Below, in pieces: positions 35,769 to 46,390 of a stretch of 55,401 nucleotides of DNA. The position numbers and the translations under genes are program-made. Position 1 is the first letter of the stretch; every line of letters starts with the position of its first letter. Where the stretch lies: positions 1 through 55,401 of the forward strand of contig JAIMBC010000004.1 in the NCBI GenBank assembly GCA_023511675.1, read 5' to 3'. The notes below the pieces were generated by a model. That model did not search any database. It saw nothing but the letters and a program-made list of their open reading frames with translations, and was not told the origin of the DNA. Source of the DNA: Pirellulales bacterium (GTDB lineage Bacteria; Planctomycetota; Planctomycetia; Pirellulales; JAIMBC01).

Positions 35769-38407
35769 GGATTGGCACCTTGAGAGGGGGGACTGGCGAG
35801 GGGAACTCCTGGCAGTCCAAAGTGCGGTGCAGCGTGAGGGCCCGTTGCCGACGAGGCACGGGACGGATCTCCCAGCGGGGACGGAGCCGAACCATCGCCG
35901 CTGGCAGCCGGCACGTTAGGTGCCGCCACGTTCGATGCCATGGGACCCAGCGCCGCCACGATCGGCGGCAGCGTGCCGGCCATGTTTCCACTGGGGGAGG
36001 CGGCTGCAGTACCACCTTGCTGCCTGGCGGCAGTAATGCCCAGGGGAACGGGAGAGGGCGCGGCATGAGGGGCCTGGGCGCGTCTCGCACGATGGGCATG
36101 CCGTACAAGCTCCTCCGCCTCCTGGCTGCGGCCTAGCCGGCAGAGCAGCTTTACCAGATTGCACCGGGCTGGCTCACAATCTGGAGAGATGGCGAGCGCA
36201 CGGCGATAGGCCAGCAGGGCCTCTTCGGAATAGCCGCCCAGTTCGAGGGCGCGGCCCAGATTGTTGTGGGCAGCAAAGTACGTGGGTTCGCTACTCAAGG
36301 CGCGCAGGAAGCTGGCCGTGGCCTCGGGGTACATGCCGGCCTCAAGCTGCGCGACACCCAGGGCATTGTGGGCCTTGGCATAGTCTGGCCTGAATGCCAG
36401 CGCGGTGTGATAGCAGCGGAGGGCCTCGGCGGCGTGACCCATTTGCCAGAGGTGCTTGCCCAGGCTGAGCAGGATCTCGGGAGAATCTGGCGTCAGCTCC
36501 AGGGCATTCAGGTAGGAGTGGACGGCTGCGGCCAGCTCGCCTTGTGCGGCCTGGGCCGCGGCGAGTTCGCAAAGCAGGATAGGCTCTTGGGGACTGATGG
36601 CCAGAGCCCGACGCAGGGAGCGAATGGCCAGGTCGAATTTGCCTTGTGCGCGGGCCACGGTGCCCAGCAAATGCAGGGCGTCGAAGTTCCGCGGCGTATG
36701 ATCCAGGATTTCGCGGGCCAACCGTTCGGCCTCTGCGAGGCGGCCGGCGCGGAAGAGCTGCACGGCCTGTTCAAGCACCTCCCCGGAGCGTGCCACGCGA
36801 GAAAAGGCGGCTTGTTCCGGTGGCTTCACGGGCGAAGGTAGAGCAACCGTCGTCCCGGTTGGCACTTCGGCGCCAGAGGGTGGTCCATGGTCGGTGTGAA
36901 CGAAGAAGTTCTCGCTCGAGCCCACGGCGCGCTGGTAGAGAAGCTGCGTTACCTGCGCCAGCACGGGCTCCCATGCCCCGCGACGCGGCTGGCGGAACAG
37001 CCGCACGCTGGAGTACCAGGGACTGTATTCGGTGGCACTCAGCCAGCGCCATGAGGGTACCAGCGGCAACAACGTCCACGCTTCCGCCCCCACGGCGCCG
37101 GCCAGGTGCACGGTGGCATTTCCCACGGAGATCACCAGGTCCAATGCGGCGATCAGGGCGGCAAAGCTGTCCAAATCAATCAGGGGGTCGCAGTCCTCGA
37201 ATTGGTGGATGGTCAGACCCAGCTCTCGCCGCGCCGCCTCGAGTTCGTCGTGCCGCTCGCCATACTGAAGACTGATGATCTTGGTACCAGGCACCCGGCA
37301 CAGCCGCTGCCATTGCGCCAAAGACATGCTGCGCTTGCGGCGTTCGACCGGCTGGCCGCCCGCCTGCCAGGAAATGCCCACCGCCAAACCGGGCCCCAAT
37401 GCGCCAAGCCGCCGACGCCAGTGCTCCACTTGCTGCGGATCCGGCACCAGGTATCGCTCTCGCTGCGGAAAACTCTCGGCCGTAGGGCGCAAGTACAAGG
37501 GCAGGCTGCCGGAGGGAATCTGCCAGTCCACCTGCTCCGTGATGGGCGCCGGGGTCCAGTCCTTCAGCCGCTGCCAGCCGTAGACCACAGCCTGAGGAAA
37601 GCTGCGATGAAACAGCGGCCTTAGCCGCGGATCGCACACCAGGATCACCCGCGCCGCCTGACTGATCACGTCCGGCACGCATGAAGCGAACAGGATCTCG
37701 TCTCCCAGCCCTTGCTCGCCGTGAACCAGCAAGGTCTTGCCCGCCAGCGGAGAACCATCCCACCGCGGCTGCGTGTAACGGTCGATCGAGACCTCGCCGG
37801 CTGCCTCCCGCCACTCGTATTCCTCCCATCCCTCGCGATAGCGGCCCTGTACCAAATGACAGTAGGCACGGTTCCAATGCGCCTTCGCCGAATCGGGACA
37901 CAGCTCGATCGACCGGACAAAATGCCGGTCCGCCTCGGTAAAGCGGCCCAGTTCCCGCAGCACATTGCCCAGGTTGTAATGCGAGATGTGGCAGTTGGGA
38001 TTCAACTCCAACGCCCGCTCGCACCAGGGCAGGGCCTCCTCGATCCGCTCCAAACGCTCCAGCACCGCACCCATGTTGATCACCGCCGGCTGGAAGTGCG
38101 GCGCCTTCTCCACCGCTCGCAAAAAGTGCGGCAGGGCCTCCTCGAAACGCTCCAGCTTGACCAGCGTGGTGCCCAGCTCGAAGTCATTGAGATGCTGGCC
38201 AGGGTCCGCCTGCGCCGCCGCGTGCAGCAGCCGCAAGGCCTCTTCCATTTGCCCCCGCTTGCGGGCAATTACCCCCAGGATCCTCAGCAAGCCGCTGTTC
38301 GCCGGCTCCAGGGCCAGAAGCTGCCGGTACAGCCGCTCGGCAGCATCCAGCTCGTCGGCATCGAAGTGCCTGTTGGCCTCCGCCAGTATCTGCTGCGGGT
38401 CGATCAT
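35765..38407 (-). CDS. TPR protein with a glycosyltransferase-like domain
   Basis: An 880-residue paralogue of the next gene. TPRs fill about residues 1-230; a glycosyltransferase-like domain follows (about 232-510) with L-V-H-G-E-Q-G-L-G-D-E-I-L-F-A-S-C and V-I-S-V-G-N-A-T-V-H-L-A-G-A-V-G; a second TPR array occupies about 550-760; and the C-terminus is a Pro/Ala/Ser-rich tail of about 70 residues. The ATG at 38407 has a G-rich element just upstream; the frame stays open further upstream but that part looks non-coding. Overlap by ATGA with the 1258-residue gene shows one operon leading into fliD and fliS. Confidence 0.85.
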   Translation of the reverse strand: MIDPQQILAEANRHFDADELDAAERLYRQLLALEPANSGLLRILGVIARKRGQMEEALRLLHAAAQADPGQHLNDFELGTTLVKLERFEEALPHFLRAVEKAPHFQPAVINMGAVLERLERIEEALPWCERALELNPNCHISHYNLGNVLRELGRFTEADRHFVRSIELCPDSAKAHWNRAYCHLVQGRYREGWEEYEWREAAGEVSIDRYTQPRWDGSPLAGKTLLVHGEQGLGDEILFASCVPDVISQAARVILVCDPRLRPLFHRSFPQAVVYGWQRLKDWTPAPITEQVDWQIPSGSLPLYLRPTAESFPQRERYLVPDPQQVEHWRRRLGALGPGLAVGISWQAGGQPVERRKRSMSLAQWQRLCRVPGTKIISLQYGERHDELEAARRELGLTIHQFEDCDPLIDLDSFAALIAALDLVISVGNATVHLAGAVGAEAWTLLPLVPSWRWLSATEYSPWYSSVRLFRQPRRGAWEPVLAQVTQLLYQRAVGSSENFFVHTDHGPPSGAEVPTGTTVALPSPVKPPEQAAFSRVARSGEVLEQAVQLFRAGRLAEAERLAREILDHTPRNFDALHLLGTVARAQGKFDLAIRSLRRALAISPQEPILLCELAAAQAAQGELAAAVHSYLNALELTPDSPEILLSLGKHLWQMGHAAEALRCYHTALAFRPDYAKAHNALGVAQLEAGMYPEATASFLRALSSEPTYFAAHNNLGRALELGGYSEEALLAYRRALAISPDCEPARCNLVKLLCRLGRSQEAEELVRHAHRARRAQAPHAAPSPVPLGITAARQQGGTAAASPSGNMAGTLPPIVAALGPMASNVAAPNVPAASGDGSAPSPLGDPSRASSATGPHAAPHFGLPGVPLASPPSQGANP

Positions 38408-38616
38408 CCCCACACCCCCAGGATTCTGTTTTGTACGCCAGGGCAGCGTTGGTCCCTGAACAGCACCGCGTCTGCCCCGAAAGCTCTTGTGAAAGCGCCG
38501 GGCTGCAAAGGCCGGCAAGATGGGAGTTCTGCAACGGCAAACCGCGTTCATCAGGCGGTCCGCTCCCCATCATGTGCAACATCGACTATTAGCGGCGGGG
38601 GCTTTGCGAAAAACTG

Positions 38617-38650
38617 GCAGACTGTGCCGGTGCTCTCAGTGCGCATGCCC
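38617..38650. repeat. 34-bp imperfect direct repeat, copy 1
   Basis: Starts GCAGACTGTGCC and ends near GCGCATGC. The second copy lies at 38690-38723; by eye about 26 of 34 positions match. Function unknown; a paired regulator site upstream of the flagellar operon is possible. Confidence 0.45.
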
Positions 38651-38689
38651 CCGCTGCCCCTGAGGCTGCCCTTGGTGGCTGGTTGACTT

Positions 38690-38723
38690 GCAGACTGTGC
38701 CCGTGCCATCGGCGCGCATGCTC
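38690..38723. repeat. 34-bp imperfect direct repeat, copy 2
   Basis: Second copy of the repeat at 38617-38650, 73 bases apart start to start, a spacing close to seven helical turns. Starts GCAGACTGTGCC and ends GCGCATGC. Confidence 0.45.
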
Positions 38724-38768
38724 AGCGCATGGTTATGAATGCGCGTTGTTGTGCATGCGCGGCCGGGT

Positions 38769-40403
38769 CTAACTCTTCACCTTGCTTTCGGGGGCAGGGG
38801 CTGGCGGGGCAGGCAAGGGAGGGGGGCCATTCCCGTTCGACGGTTGGAAGCGGGCAGTGAAGCGCTCCCAATCGATGACGAGGGCACCGCCGTTAGCCTT
38901 TTGTTGCTCTTCCCAGTTCATGAGCAAGTCGAGGCAGGCGTGGTCGATGTGCCAGAGGCCTTCCAGGTTGACGTGCAGCTCGCTGCCTGGAGGCACCTGG
39001 TCCAGCGAGGCGGCCAGCTTGGGCAATTTGAGGAACGTCGCGGCCCCTTGCAACCGCAGCACGCTGCGCTGGCGTGCCGGGTCCGTATCGAGCTGGATTT
39101 CCAGGTGGCTGAACCGGTACAGCAGTTGTGCCACGGCCAGTCCGAAGCCGACCACCAGGCCCGTCAATAAGTCGACCACCACCACCACCGTTAGCGTTCC
39201 CAGGTAGGTCAGCACCTCGCCTCGGCCGAAGCGTGCCAGCTCGAGCACGGTCCGCGGCCTCATCAGCTTCCAGCCGGTGTAGACGAGAATCGCGGCCAGA
39301 CTGGCAACCGGCACATGCAGCAGCACGTTGGGAAAGACCGCCACGAACACCAGCAGCCACACCCCGTGCAAAATGGTTGACAGGCGTGTCCGCGCCCCTG
39401 CCAGCACATTCGCCGTACTACGGACAATCACGCCAGTGATCGGCAGCACGCCCAGCAGGCCGCACACGATGTTGCCCGCACCCTGGGCCACCAACTCGCG
39501 TTCCAGATTCGTCCGAGGGGCGTGTTGCTGCATGGAGTCCACGGCCACGGCCGTCAACAGCGATTCGGCACTGGCCACGAAGGCAAGCGTCACCGCTGCT
39601 ATCCATACCGAACGACTCAACAGCGGGGCCAGCTCGATCCGTTGACGTGCCTCGTCATACAGGTCTGGAACATGAATCACGGTGGCTAACTTGTCCGGCA
39701 GGTGGATATTCTTGGGGTCCAGGCCGAAGCTCTCCAAAATCAGGGCCGACACGGTCGCCACGCCCACCCCGATCAGAGGCGCGGGAACCATCGCCAGCCG
39801 CTTGGGACGCAACCAGGACCACGAAACCACCGACACGATGGTCAACACGCCGACCAGCGCGGCGGGATAGTGAGGGCCCTGGGTCAACCCCTTGTAGACG
39901 GCCACGGGAACGGTCGCCAGGTTGATGATGCCCCCGAAACTGCGGCCCGAGCCGGGAGGCCTATCATCCACCATCACGTGCAATTGAGACGCGAGAATCA
40001 ACACGCCAATGCCCGAGAGCATCCCCTGCACAATGGCCGGGGATACCGCGCGGAACCACTGGCCGAACCGCAAGGCGCCGCACACCACTTGCATGGTGCC
40101 GGCCAGCAAGACCACCAGGGCGAAACTGGTGCGATCCATCTGGGTCCAGTATTGACTCACCAGCACGGCCAGGCCGGCGGCCGGGCCACTCACCTGCAAG
40201 GAACAGCCGGCGAGCGCACCCGTCACCACCCCGCCCACGATCCCCGTAATGATTCCAACCGCCGCGGCTTCCTCAACCGGCACGCCGCTGGCAATGGCAA
40301 TTCCCATGCACAGCGGCAGCGCTACCAGGAACACCACCAACGACGCCAACAGATCCTGCTGAGCCGTGCCCCAGATGGTTTTGCCAGCGTGGTTGTCGGA
40401 CAT
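38769..40403 (-). CDS. SulP-family anion transporter with STAS domain
   Basis: A 544-residue membrane transporter of the SulP (SLC26) family. The N-terminal signature appears at once: D-L-L-A-S-L-V-V-F-L-V-A-L-P-L-C-M-G-I-A-I-A-S-G, followed by G-I-I-T-G-I-V-G-G-V-V-T-G-A-L-A-G and S-G-P-A-A-G-L-A. About 12 membrane segments precede a C-terminal STAS domain with E-L-H-V-N-L-E-G-L-W-H-I-D-H-A. It lies 86 bases downstream of a beta-carbonic anhydrase gene on the same strand, which favours bicarbonate (BicA-like) rather than sulfate as substrate. ATG 40403 was chosen over an upstream in-frame start because AAGGG lies about 10 bases before it. Confidence 0.9.
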   Translation of the reverse strand: MSDNHAGKTIWGTAQQDLLASLVVFLVALPLCMGIAIASGVPVEEAAAVGIITGIVGGVVTGALAGCSLQVSGPAAGLAVLVSQYWTQMDRTSFALVVLLAGTMQVVCGALRFGQWFRAVSPAIVQGMLSGIGVLILASQLHVMVDDRPPGSGRSFGGIINLATVPVAVYKGLTQGPHYPAALVGVLTIVSVVSWSWLRPKRLAMVPAPLIGVGVATVSALILESFGLDPKNIHLPDKLATVIHVPDLYDEARQRIELAPLLSRSVWIAAVTLAFVASAESLLTAVAVDSMQQHAPRTNLERELVAQGAGNIVCGLLGVLPITGVIVRSTANVLAGARTRLSTILHGVWLLVFVAVFPNVLLHVPVASLAAILVYTGWKLMRPRTVLELARFGRGEVLTYLGTLTVVVVVDLLTGLVVGFGLAVAQLLYRFSHLEIQLDTDPARQRSVLRLQGAATFLKLPKLAASLDQVPPGSELHVNLEGLWHIDHACLDLLMNWEEQQKANGGALVIDWERFTARFQPSNGNGPPPLPAPPAPAPESKVKS

Positions 40404-40489
40404 CTTCGGCGCCCTTGGCTTCACGATGATGCGGCCGTGCGGCGGCCCCGCGGCTGCTACCCGCCACGAGGTGCGGCGCAACCCTGAGG

Positions 40490-41158
40490 TTAGATCGGAT
40501 GTTCGTGGGTGCCTGCGCCGGCCGCCAAGGGCACGGTAAAGGCGGAATCGATCGACAGGAACTGCCCTTGCTGCGGCTGGTAGGCAAACACCTCTCCCGT
40601 TTCGATCTTGTAGACCCAGCCGTGCAGCTTGAGCTGTCCCCTGGCCAGGCCGGAAGCCACGCTGGGGTGGGTGCGCAGATTCTCAAGCTGCACCAGCACG
40701 TTTTCTTCGATGGCCGTGGTCAGCGCCGCTTCTCCCGTGCGATCGCCGTATTTCTCGCACATGATCCGCCGGGTTGCTTCGGCATGCGTCAGCCACTGGC
40801 GCACGGCTGGCAGATGCTCCACCAAGCGCAAGTTCAACAGGGCGTTCATGGCTCCGCAGCGGGAATGGCCGCACACGATCACGTCTTTGACGCCCAGTTC
40901 GGCGACAGCGAATTCGATCGTCGCCGCCTCGCCCCCCGCCGCTACGCCATATGGAGGCACGATGTTCCCCGCGTTGCGCATGATGAACAGCTCCCCCGGC
41001 TCGGTCTGCGTGATCAGGTTCGGATTCACCCGCGAGTCGGAGCAGGTGATGAACAGCGCCAAGGGGCGCTGGCCCTCCGCCAAACGCTCAAAGAACTCGC
41101 GCTGCGAGCGGAACAGTTCGCACTGGAATCGATGGATGCCTTCGATCAGCTTTTGCAT
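40490..41158 (-). CDS. beta-class carbonic anhydrase
   Basis: A 222-residue zinc enzyme interconverting CO2 and bicarbonate. The ligands are visible: Cys39 and Asp41 in F-I-T-C-S-D-S-R, and His98 and Cys101 in [27 protein letters not shown] is the typical substrate-pocket segment, and length is normal. No signal peptide is seen, so it is cytoplasmic. The SulP transporter gene follows on the same strand, making a likely bicarbonate transport and hydration unit. Confidence 0.95.
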   Translation of the reverse strand: MQKLIEGIHRFQCELFRSQREFFERLAEGQRPLALFITCSDSRVNPNLITQTEPGELFIMRNAGNIVPPYGVAAGGEAATIEFAVAELGVKDVIVCGHSRCGAMNALLNLRLVEHLPAVRQWLTHAEATRRIMCEKYGDRTGEAALTTAIEENVLVQLENLRTHPSVASGLARGQLKLHGWVYKIETGEVFAYQPQQGQFLSIDSAFTVPLAAGAGTHEHPI

Positions 41159-42208
41159 GGTATGGTCCTACTTGCATACCGGGTGACCCACTGCTGCGAT
41201 GTTCTACCGCGAGGACACACCAGCCCGCTCTGCGTTCGCCGAACCTGCGCTCTATGGACCGAGTGCAAAAGGCTAGCGCTCAGCCGCTGGCCGCCTAGGT
41301 GGGCACCAAGTTCCCACGAATGCCTGGAACAGGCGGACCGGGGCGAAATTGCCACATCGGCCGCCGCGCCGCTGTAGGCTGCCCCAAACTTGGATTAGCA
41401 GCGCAGGGGAACACCGCTGCCGGCTCGAACCTTCCCGACAGCAACGCACACGAGAAGACCAGCCGCACGAGAAGCACTCGAGATCGGCATCTCCCACGGG
41501 ACTCCTATCCCTGAGACTACCTGCCAGGTGTGCCCCAGCCGCCGCGCGCTCCGCTGCGGCACCGCCTCCCGCGGTTTGTGCTTCTTGCTATCCACCAGAA
41601 CAGCGCCTTCCTCCTGCTCCAGCCACATGCGTGTCGGCTGGGAAAATCCGCCGCACAGCAGCCCTAACGAGAGCAGCACCGCCAGCACGCGCAGCCAGCG
41701 GCTGCACCGCCTGGGGGAGTATGATCGCCGGCGCTGAATGGGCCTGATGTGCATCAAACGGTTGATAGGAAAACGCAAACTACTTATCTGTACTCAAACT
41801 ACGATGAGGTGTCAACCGTCGTTCGCTTACCGCTAACACGGTAGCTCGGCGGCTGCTCGTCCCGCCGCAAGCACCGCGGCCCACCCGCACCAAGGCGCGA
41901 CTGCTCGGCCGCCAGATGCGGCCCGACAGCACGAGGGGATGAAGCAACGCCCTGCGGCGCCCCTGCCGCGTCGACTGGTCCTACTGGATAGACGCTACCA
42001 CAGCCAACGGCAGGCAGGGTGTACGGACGCCCATCAGTGGCCGGCCGTCCCGCCGCTCGCAAGCCAGATGTGAGACCGCGGTCTGGCAGCAGGATTCTGC
42101 TGGGTCGGTTCCGAACGACACGGCATCGACAGCCCGCCCCGATCGCTGGCCGGCACCTTCGTTTCAGGCCGCCTTGGGCGGCCAGCCGCGTGCCCCCCTC
42201 TGCGCCAG
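41159..42208. other. long intergenic region between carbonic anhydrase and oxidoreductase genes
   Basis: 1050 bases with one doubtful small gene at 41395-41754. Otherwise no conserved coding frame, tRNA-like TpsiC loop or repeat was recognised. Confidence 0.4.
41395..41754 (-). CDS. doubtful small membrane protein
   Basis: A 119-residue frame with a basic N-terminus and one clear hydrophobic helix (W-L-R-V-L-A-V-L-L-S-L-G-L-L-C-G-G) that could be an anchor or signal, then W-L-E-Q-E-E-G-A-V-L-V-D-S. The C-terminal half has little coding character. It lies alone in a large intergenic region. I cannot name a family; it may not be a gene. Confidence 0.3.
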   Translation of the reverse strand: MHIRPIQRRRSYSPRRCSRWLRVLAVLLSLGLLCGGFSQPTRMWLEQEEGAVLVDSKKHKPREAVPQRSARRLGHTWQVVSGIGVPWEMPISSASRAAGLLVCVAVGKVRAGSGVPLRC

Positions 42209-43489
42209 CTAGACGGTCCCCGCATACAGAACCTGTGGCTCTGCCCCACCGGGACGCAACAGCACCAGACCTCCCGCCGGGTGATCCACCACCGCCACAC
42301 AGTTGGGAATGCCCGCGGCGTGCTGGGCCAGAATGGCCTCCATGGCCTGCACAGCGGCCACGGTCTGCCGGTCGGCGGAGAGGTCGTTGTATGCCAGGGC
42401 CCTGGCAGCTTCGAGCCGTGCCGGGCGCTCAGCGGCTGGCCCGCCGAACTCGACATGCGCCACTTCTCGTGCAAAGCGCTCCAGCACCTCGACTCCGTAG
42501 CCTCGCTGCGACCGCTCTCCCCACGGCTCGAGAAATGTGCCGTTATAGTGGTTGTTGATGGTAATCTTTCGTCCCAGCGGGGTGACGCCTTCGATTGTCA
42601 GTTCCACCCCGCGTTTGCGGCTGTGCCCGTTCCACACGCCGTTGTCGAAGCGGAACTGCACCTCTTGCTCGACATAACCGGGAAAGTTCTCGGGCGTAAC
42701 CCAGCTTGTATGGATGTCAAATGCCGCCTCGCGCCCGTCAGGGTAGCGGTAAACCAGTCGGAGCTGGGTGCTATCCCACGTATCGCCGTTGGGCGGTCCT
42801 ACAAGGCCGCGCTGGCCGGTGCAAGCGACGCTCGCCAGCCGCCCGCCGAACGTGAAATCGATCAACTTGATGTAGTGCACCGCCACATAGGTGCCGGGGT
42901 TGCGGCCCCGAATCCACTCCGCAAATTGGCTCTGCGCAATCTGCTTGGGCTCCAGGAGCGAACAGTAGCCGTGATTGACGTGGACCAACTCTCCATCCGC
43001 CACCAGGGTGCGCAGCTTCTTGTGATCGGGGTCCAGCAGCTTGTGGTACACCACCTTGGCAAGCACGCCCTGCTGGCGCGCCAGCCGATCCAGTTCATCC
43101 AGCTCCGCGAGGGAGAGCACCGACGGCTTCTCGATTAGCACGTGCTTGCCGGCTGCCAGCGCCGCGCGCGCGGCGGCGAAGTGCCTGTTGTCGGGCGTCG
43201 CCACACAGACGAAGTCTACCCCCGCACGCAGCAGCTTCTGCACCGAGTCCGGCTCGGTAAAGCTCTCGAAGGCCGCTACCCGTCCGGCAGCGCTGCGGCG
43301 GTACGCCTCGGCACGCGTACCCGTGCGGCTGGCCACGGCACGCAGCTCAACACGGCACACCCCAAACGCGGGATCGTACAACGGATGTCGATGTACCTGC
43401 TCAAAGAATGGGCGGTACGTCTCATCGAAAATCATGCCCATGCCCACCATGCCCGCTCGCAGTACATGGTCGCTCGCAGTCGCTGTCAT
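42209..43489 (-). CDS. Gfo/Idh/MocA family oxidoreductase
   Basis: A 426-residue NAD(P)-dependent oxidoreductase. The Rossmann start is A-G-M-V-G-M-G-M-I-F; A-T-P-D-N-R-H-F-A-A-A and G-K-H-V-L-I-E-K-P-S-V are the family signatures, the latter carrying the catalytic Lys of the E-K-P motif. Substrate-domain segments such as N-H-G-Y-C follow. Members act on sugars, inositols or related polyols, and planctomycetes have many. ATG 43489 is chosen over an upstream TTG. No sugar-pathway neighbours define the substrate. Confidence 0.9.
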   Translation of the reverse strand: MTATASDHVLRAGMVGMGMIFDETYRPFFEQVHRHPLYDPAFGVCRVELRAVASRTGTRAEAYRRSAAGRVAAFESFTEPDSVQKLLRAGVDFVCVATPDNRHFAAARAALAAGKHVLIEKPSVLSLAELDELDRLARQQGVLAKVVYHKLLDPDHKKLRTLVADGELVHVNHGYCSLLEPKQIAQSQFAEWIRGRNPGTYVAVHYIKLIDFTFGGRLASVACTGQRGLVGPPNGDTWDSTQLRLVYRYPDGREAAFDIHTSWVTPENFPGYVEQEVQFRFDNGVWNGHSRKRGVELTIEGVTPLGRKITINNHYNGTFLEPWGERSQRGYGVEVLERFAREVAHVEFGGPAAERPARLEAARALAYNDLSADRQTVAAVQAMEAILAQHAAGIPNCVAVVDHPAGGLVLLRPGGAEPQVLYAGTV

Positions 43490-43675
43490 ACTCGGCCCTG
43501 TTCGCAATCACATGGAGGCAGATCACGGCTGTACCATACGGGCACGGGCACGCGCTGTAAAGCCGCACGCCGAGTCGGCAAGCGGCAGTGCACCCCCCGC
43601 TGCGCCGCGGGAGGCGGGCCCTTGGCAAGCAGCAGCGAGACGTGGGACCTGCCCAGCAGCCCCTGGGGCCTGCCC

Positions 43676-45715
<2,040 letters not shown>

Positions 45716-46129
45716 TTATCGCCGCTCGCCGCCCTCGGCGAGTGCCCGCGACCGCGCCGGCTGCGCCCCACCCGTCTCGACAGACGGGGGCTCTCTGCCT
45801 GCCTCGCCGTGCGCGTCCGGCGGCGACGCCATCGCCGCCGCGCCCCGCAGCTTCGGCGTGTCGTCAACATGCCGCCGCCATCTTCCATGTGCGGCCACGG
45901 CCCCCAGCGACGCCCCCACCAGCACGGCCAACTCCGCCGTCAACATCCGGTCTCCATGGCGAGAAAGAAACGCCGCGGTGCGAGATGGCGGCCTGCCAGC
46001 CACCGCCTGCCGATACTGCGGAGATGCCCGCACTGTCAGGATCGCATAGCCGCTGGCCGTCACGGTGAAGGCGATCCCAGCGATCAGCAGCATTACGTAG
46101 CAAAAACTTGAAAAGGTCCGTCGCAACAT
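45716..46129 (-). CDS. small membrane protein, unknown
   Basis: A 137-residue protein with two hydrophobic helices (V-M-L-L-I-A-G-I-A-F-T-V-T-A-S-G-Y-A-I-L at about 12-31 and A-E-L-A-V-L-V-G-A-S-L-G-A-V-A at about 65-79) and a hydrophilic C-terminal half rich in Ala, Pro and Glu. GAAGG lies upstream of the ATG at a fitting distance. It precedes ligA by about 40 bases on the same strand. No family recognised; probably a real gene. Confidence 0.55.
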   Translation of the reverse strand: MLRRTFSSFCYVMLLIAGIAFTVTASGYAILTVRASPQYRQAVAGRPPSRTAAFLSRHGDRMLTAELAVLVGASLGAVAAHGRWRRHVDDTPKLRGAAAMASPPDAHGEAGREPPSVETGGAQPARSRALAEGGERR

Positions 46130-46390
46130 CAGCTAGCCTTCGCCTTCTAAAACACGCGACATCGTATGAGTATACCGCACGCCTGCCAGATACCCAATGG
46201 CACGCGTATGGCAAGCGGGGCGGGCACAAGGCGGCGCGCCGTGCCGGCGGCACCGTGGTGTCTTGCCGGCTGTCGCCGGGGCGGGGTAGACTGCTTTCTG
46301 GGGTGCATGAGGGGCCGCTCGGGCGGGGTGCGCCCTAGGCCGCACCATGTGCGTGGAGGAAAGTGCCCGTGGCCTCGGCAGGCTGTCCTG

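Larger units (their letters stand above)
38408..38768. other. intergenic region upstream of the flagellar operon
   Basis: 361 bases between the SulP gene end and the TPR gene start, both on the minus strand. It should hold the flagellar operon promoter; I could not see a convincing sigma-54 (GG-N10-GC) or sigma-28 match. Two imperfect 34-base direct repeats lie at 38617 and 38690. Confidence 0.4.

Noticed and set aside
38408-38768. Sigma-54 promoter for the flagellar operon
   Set aside because: GG-N10-GC could not be matched on either strand; the nearest candidates had a wrong spacing.
41159-41500. tRNA-like TTCGA loop near 41430 on the minus strand
   Set aside because: The flanking 5-bp stem does not form and no acceptor or anticodon arms are seen.
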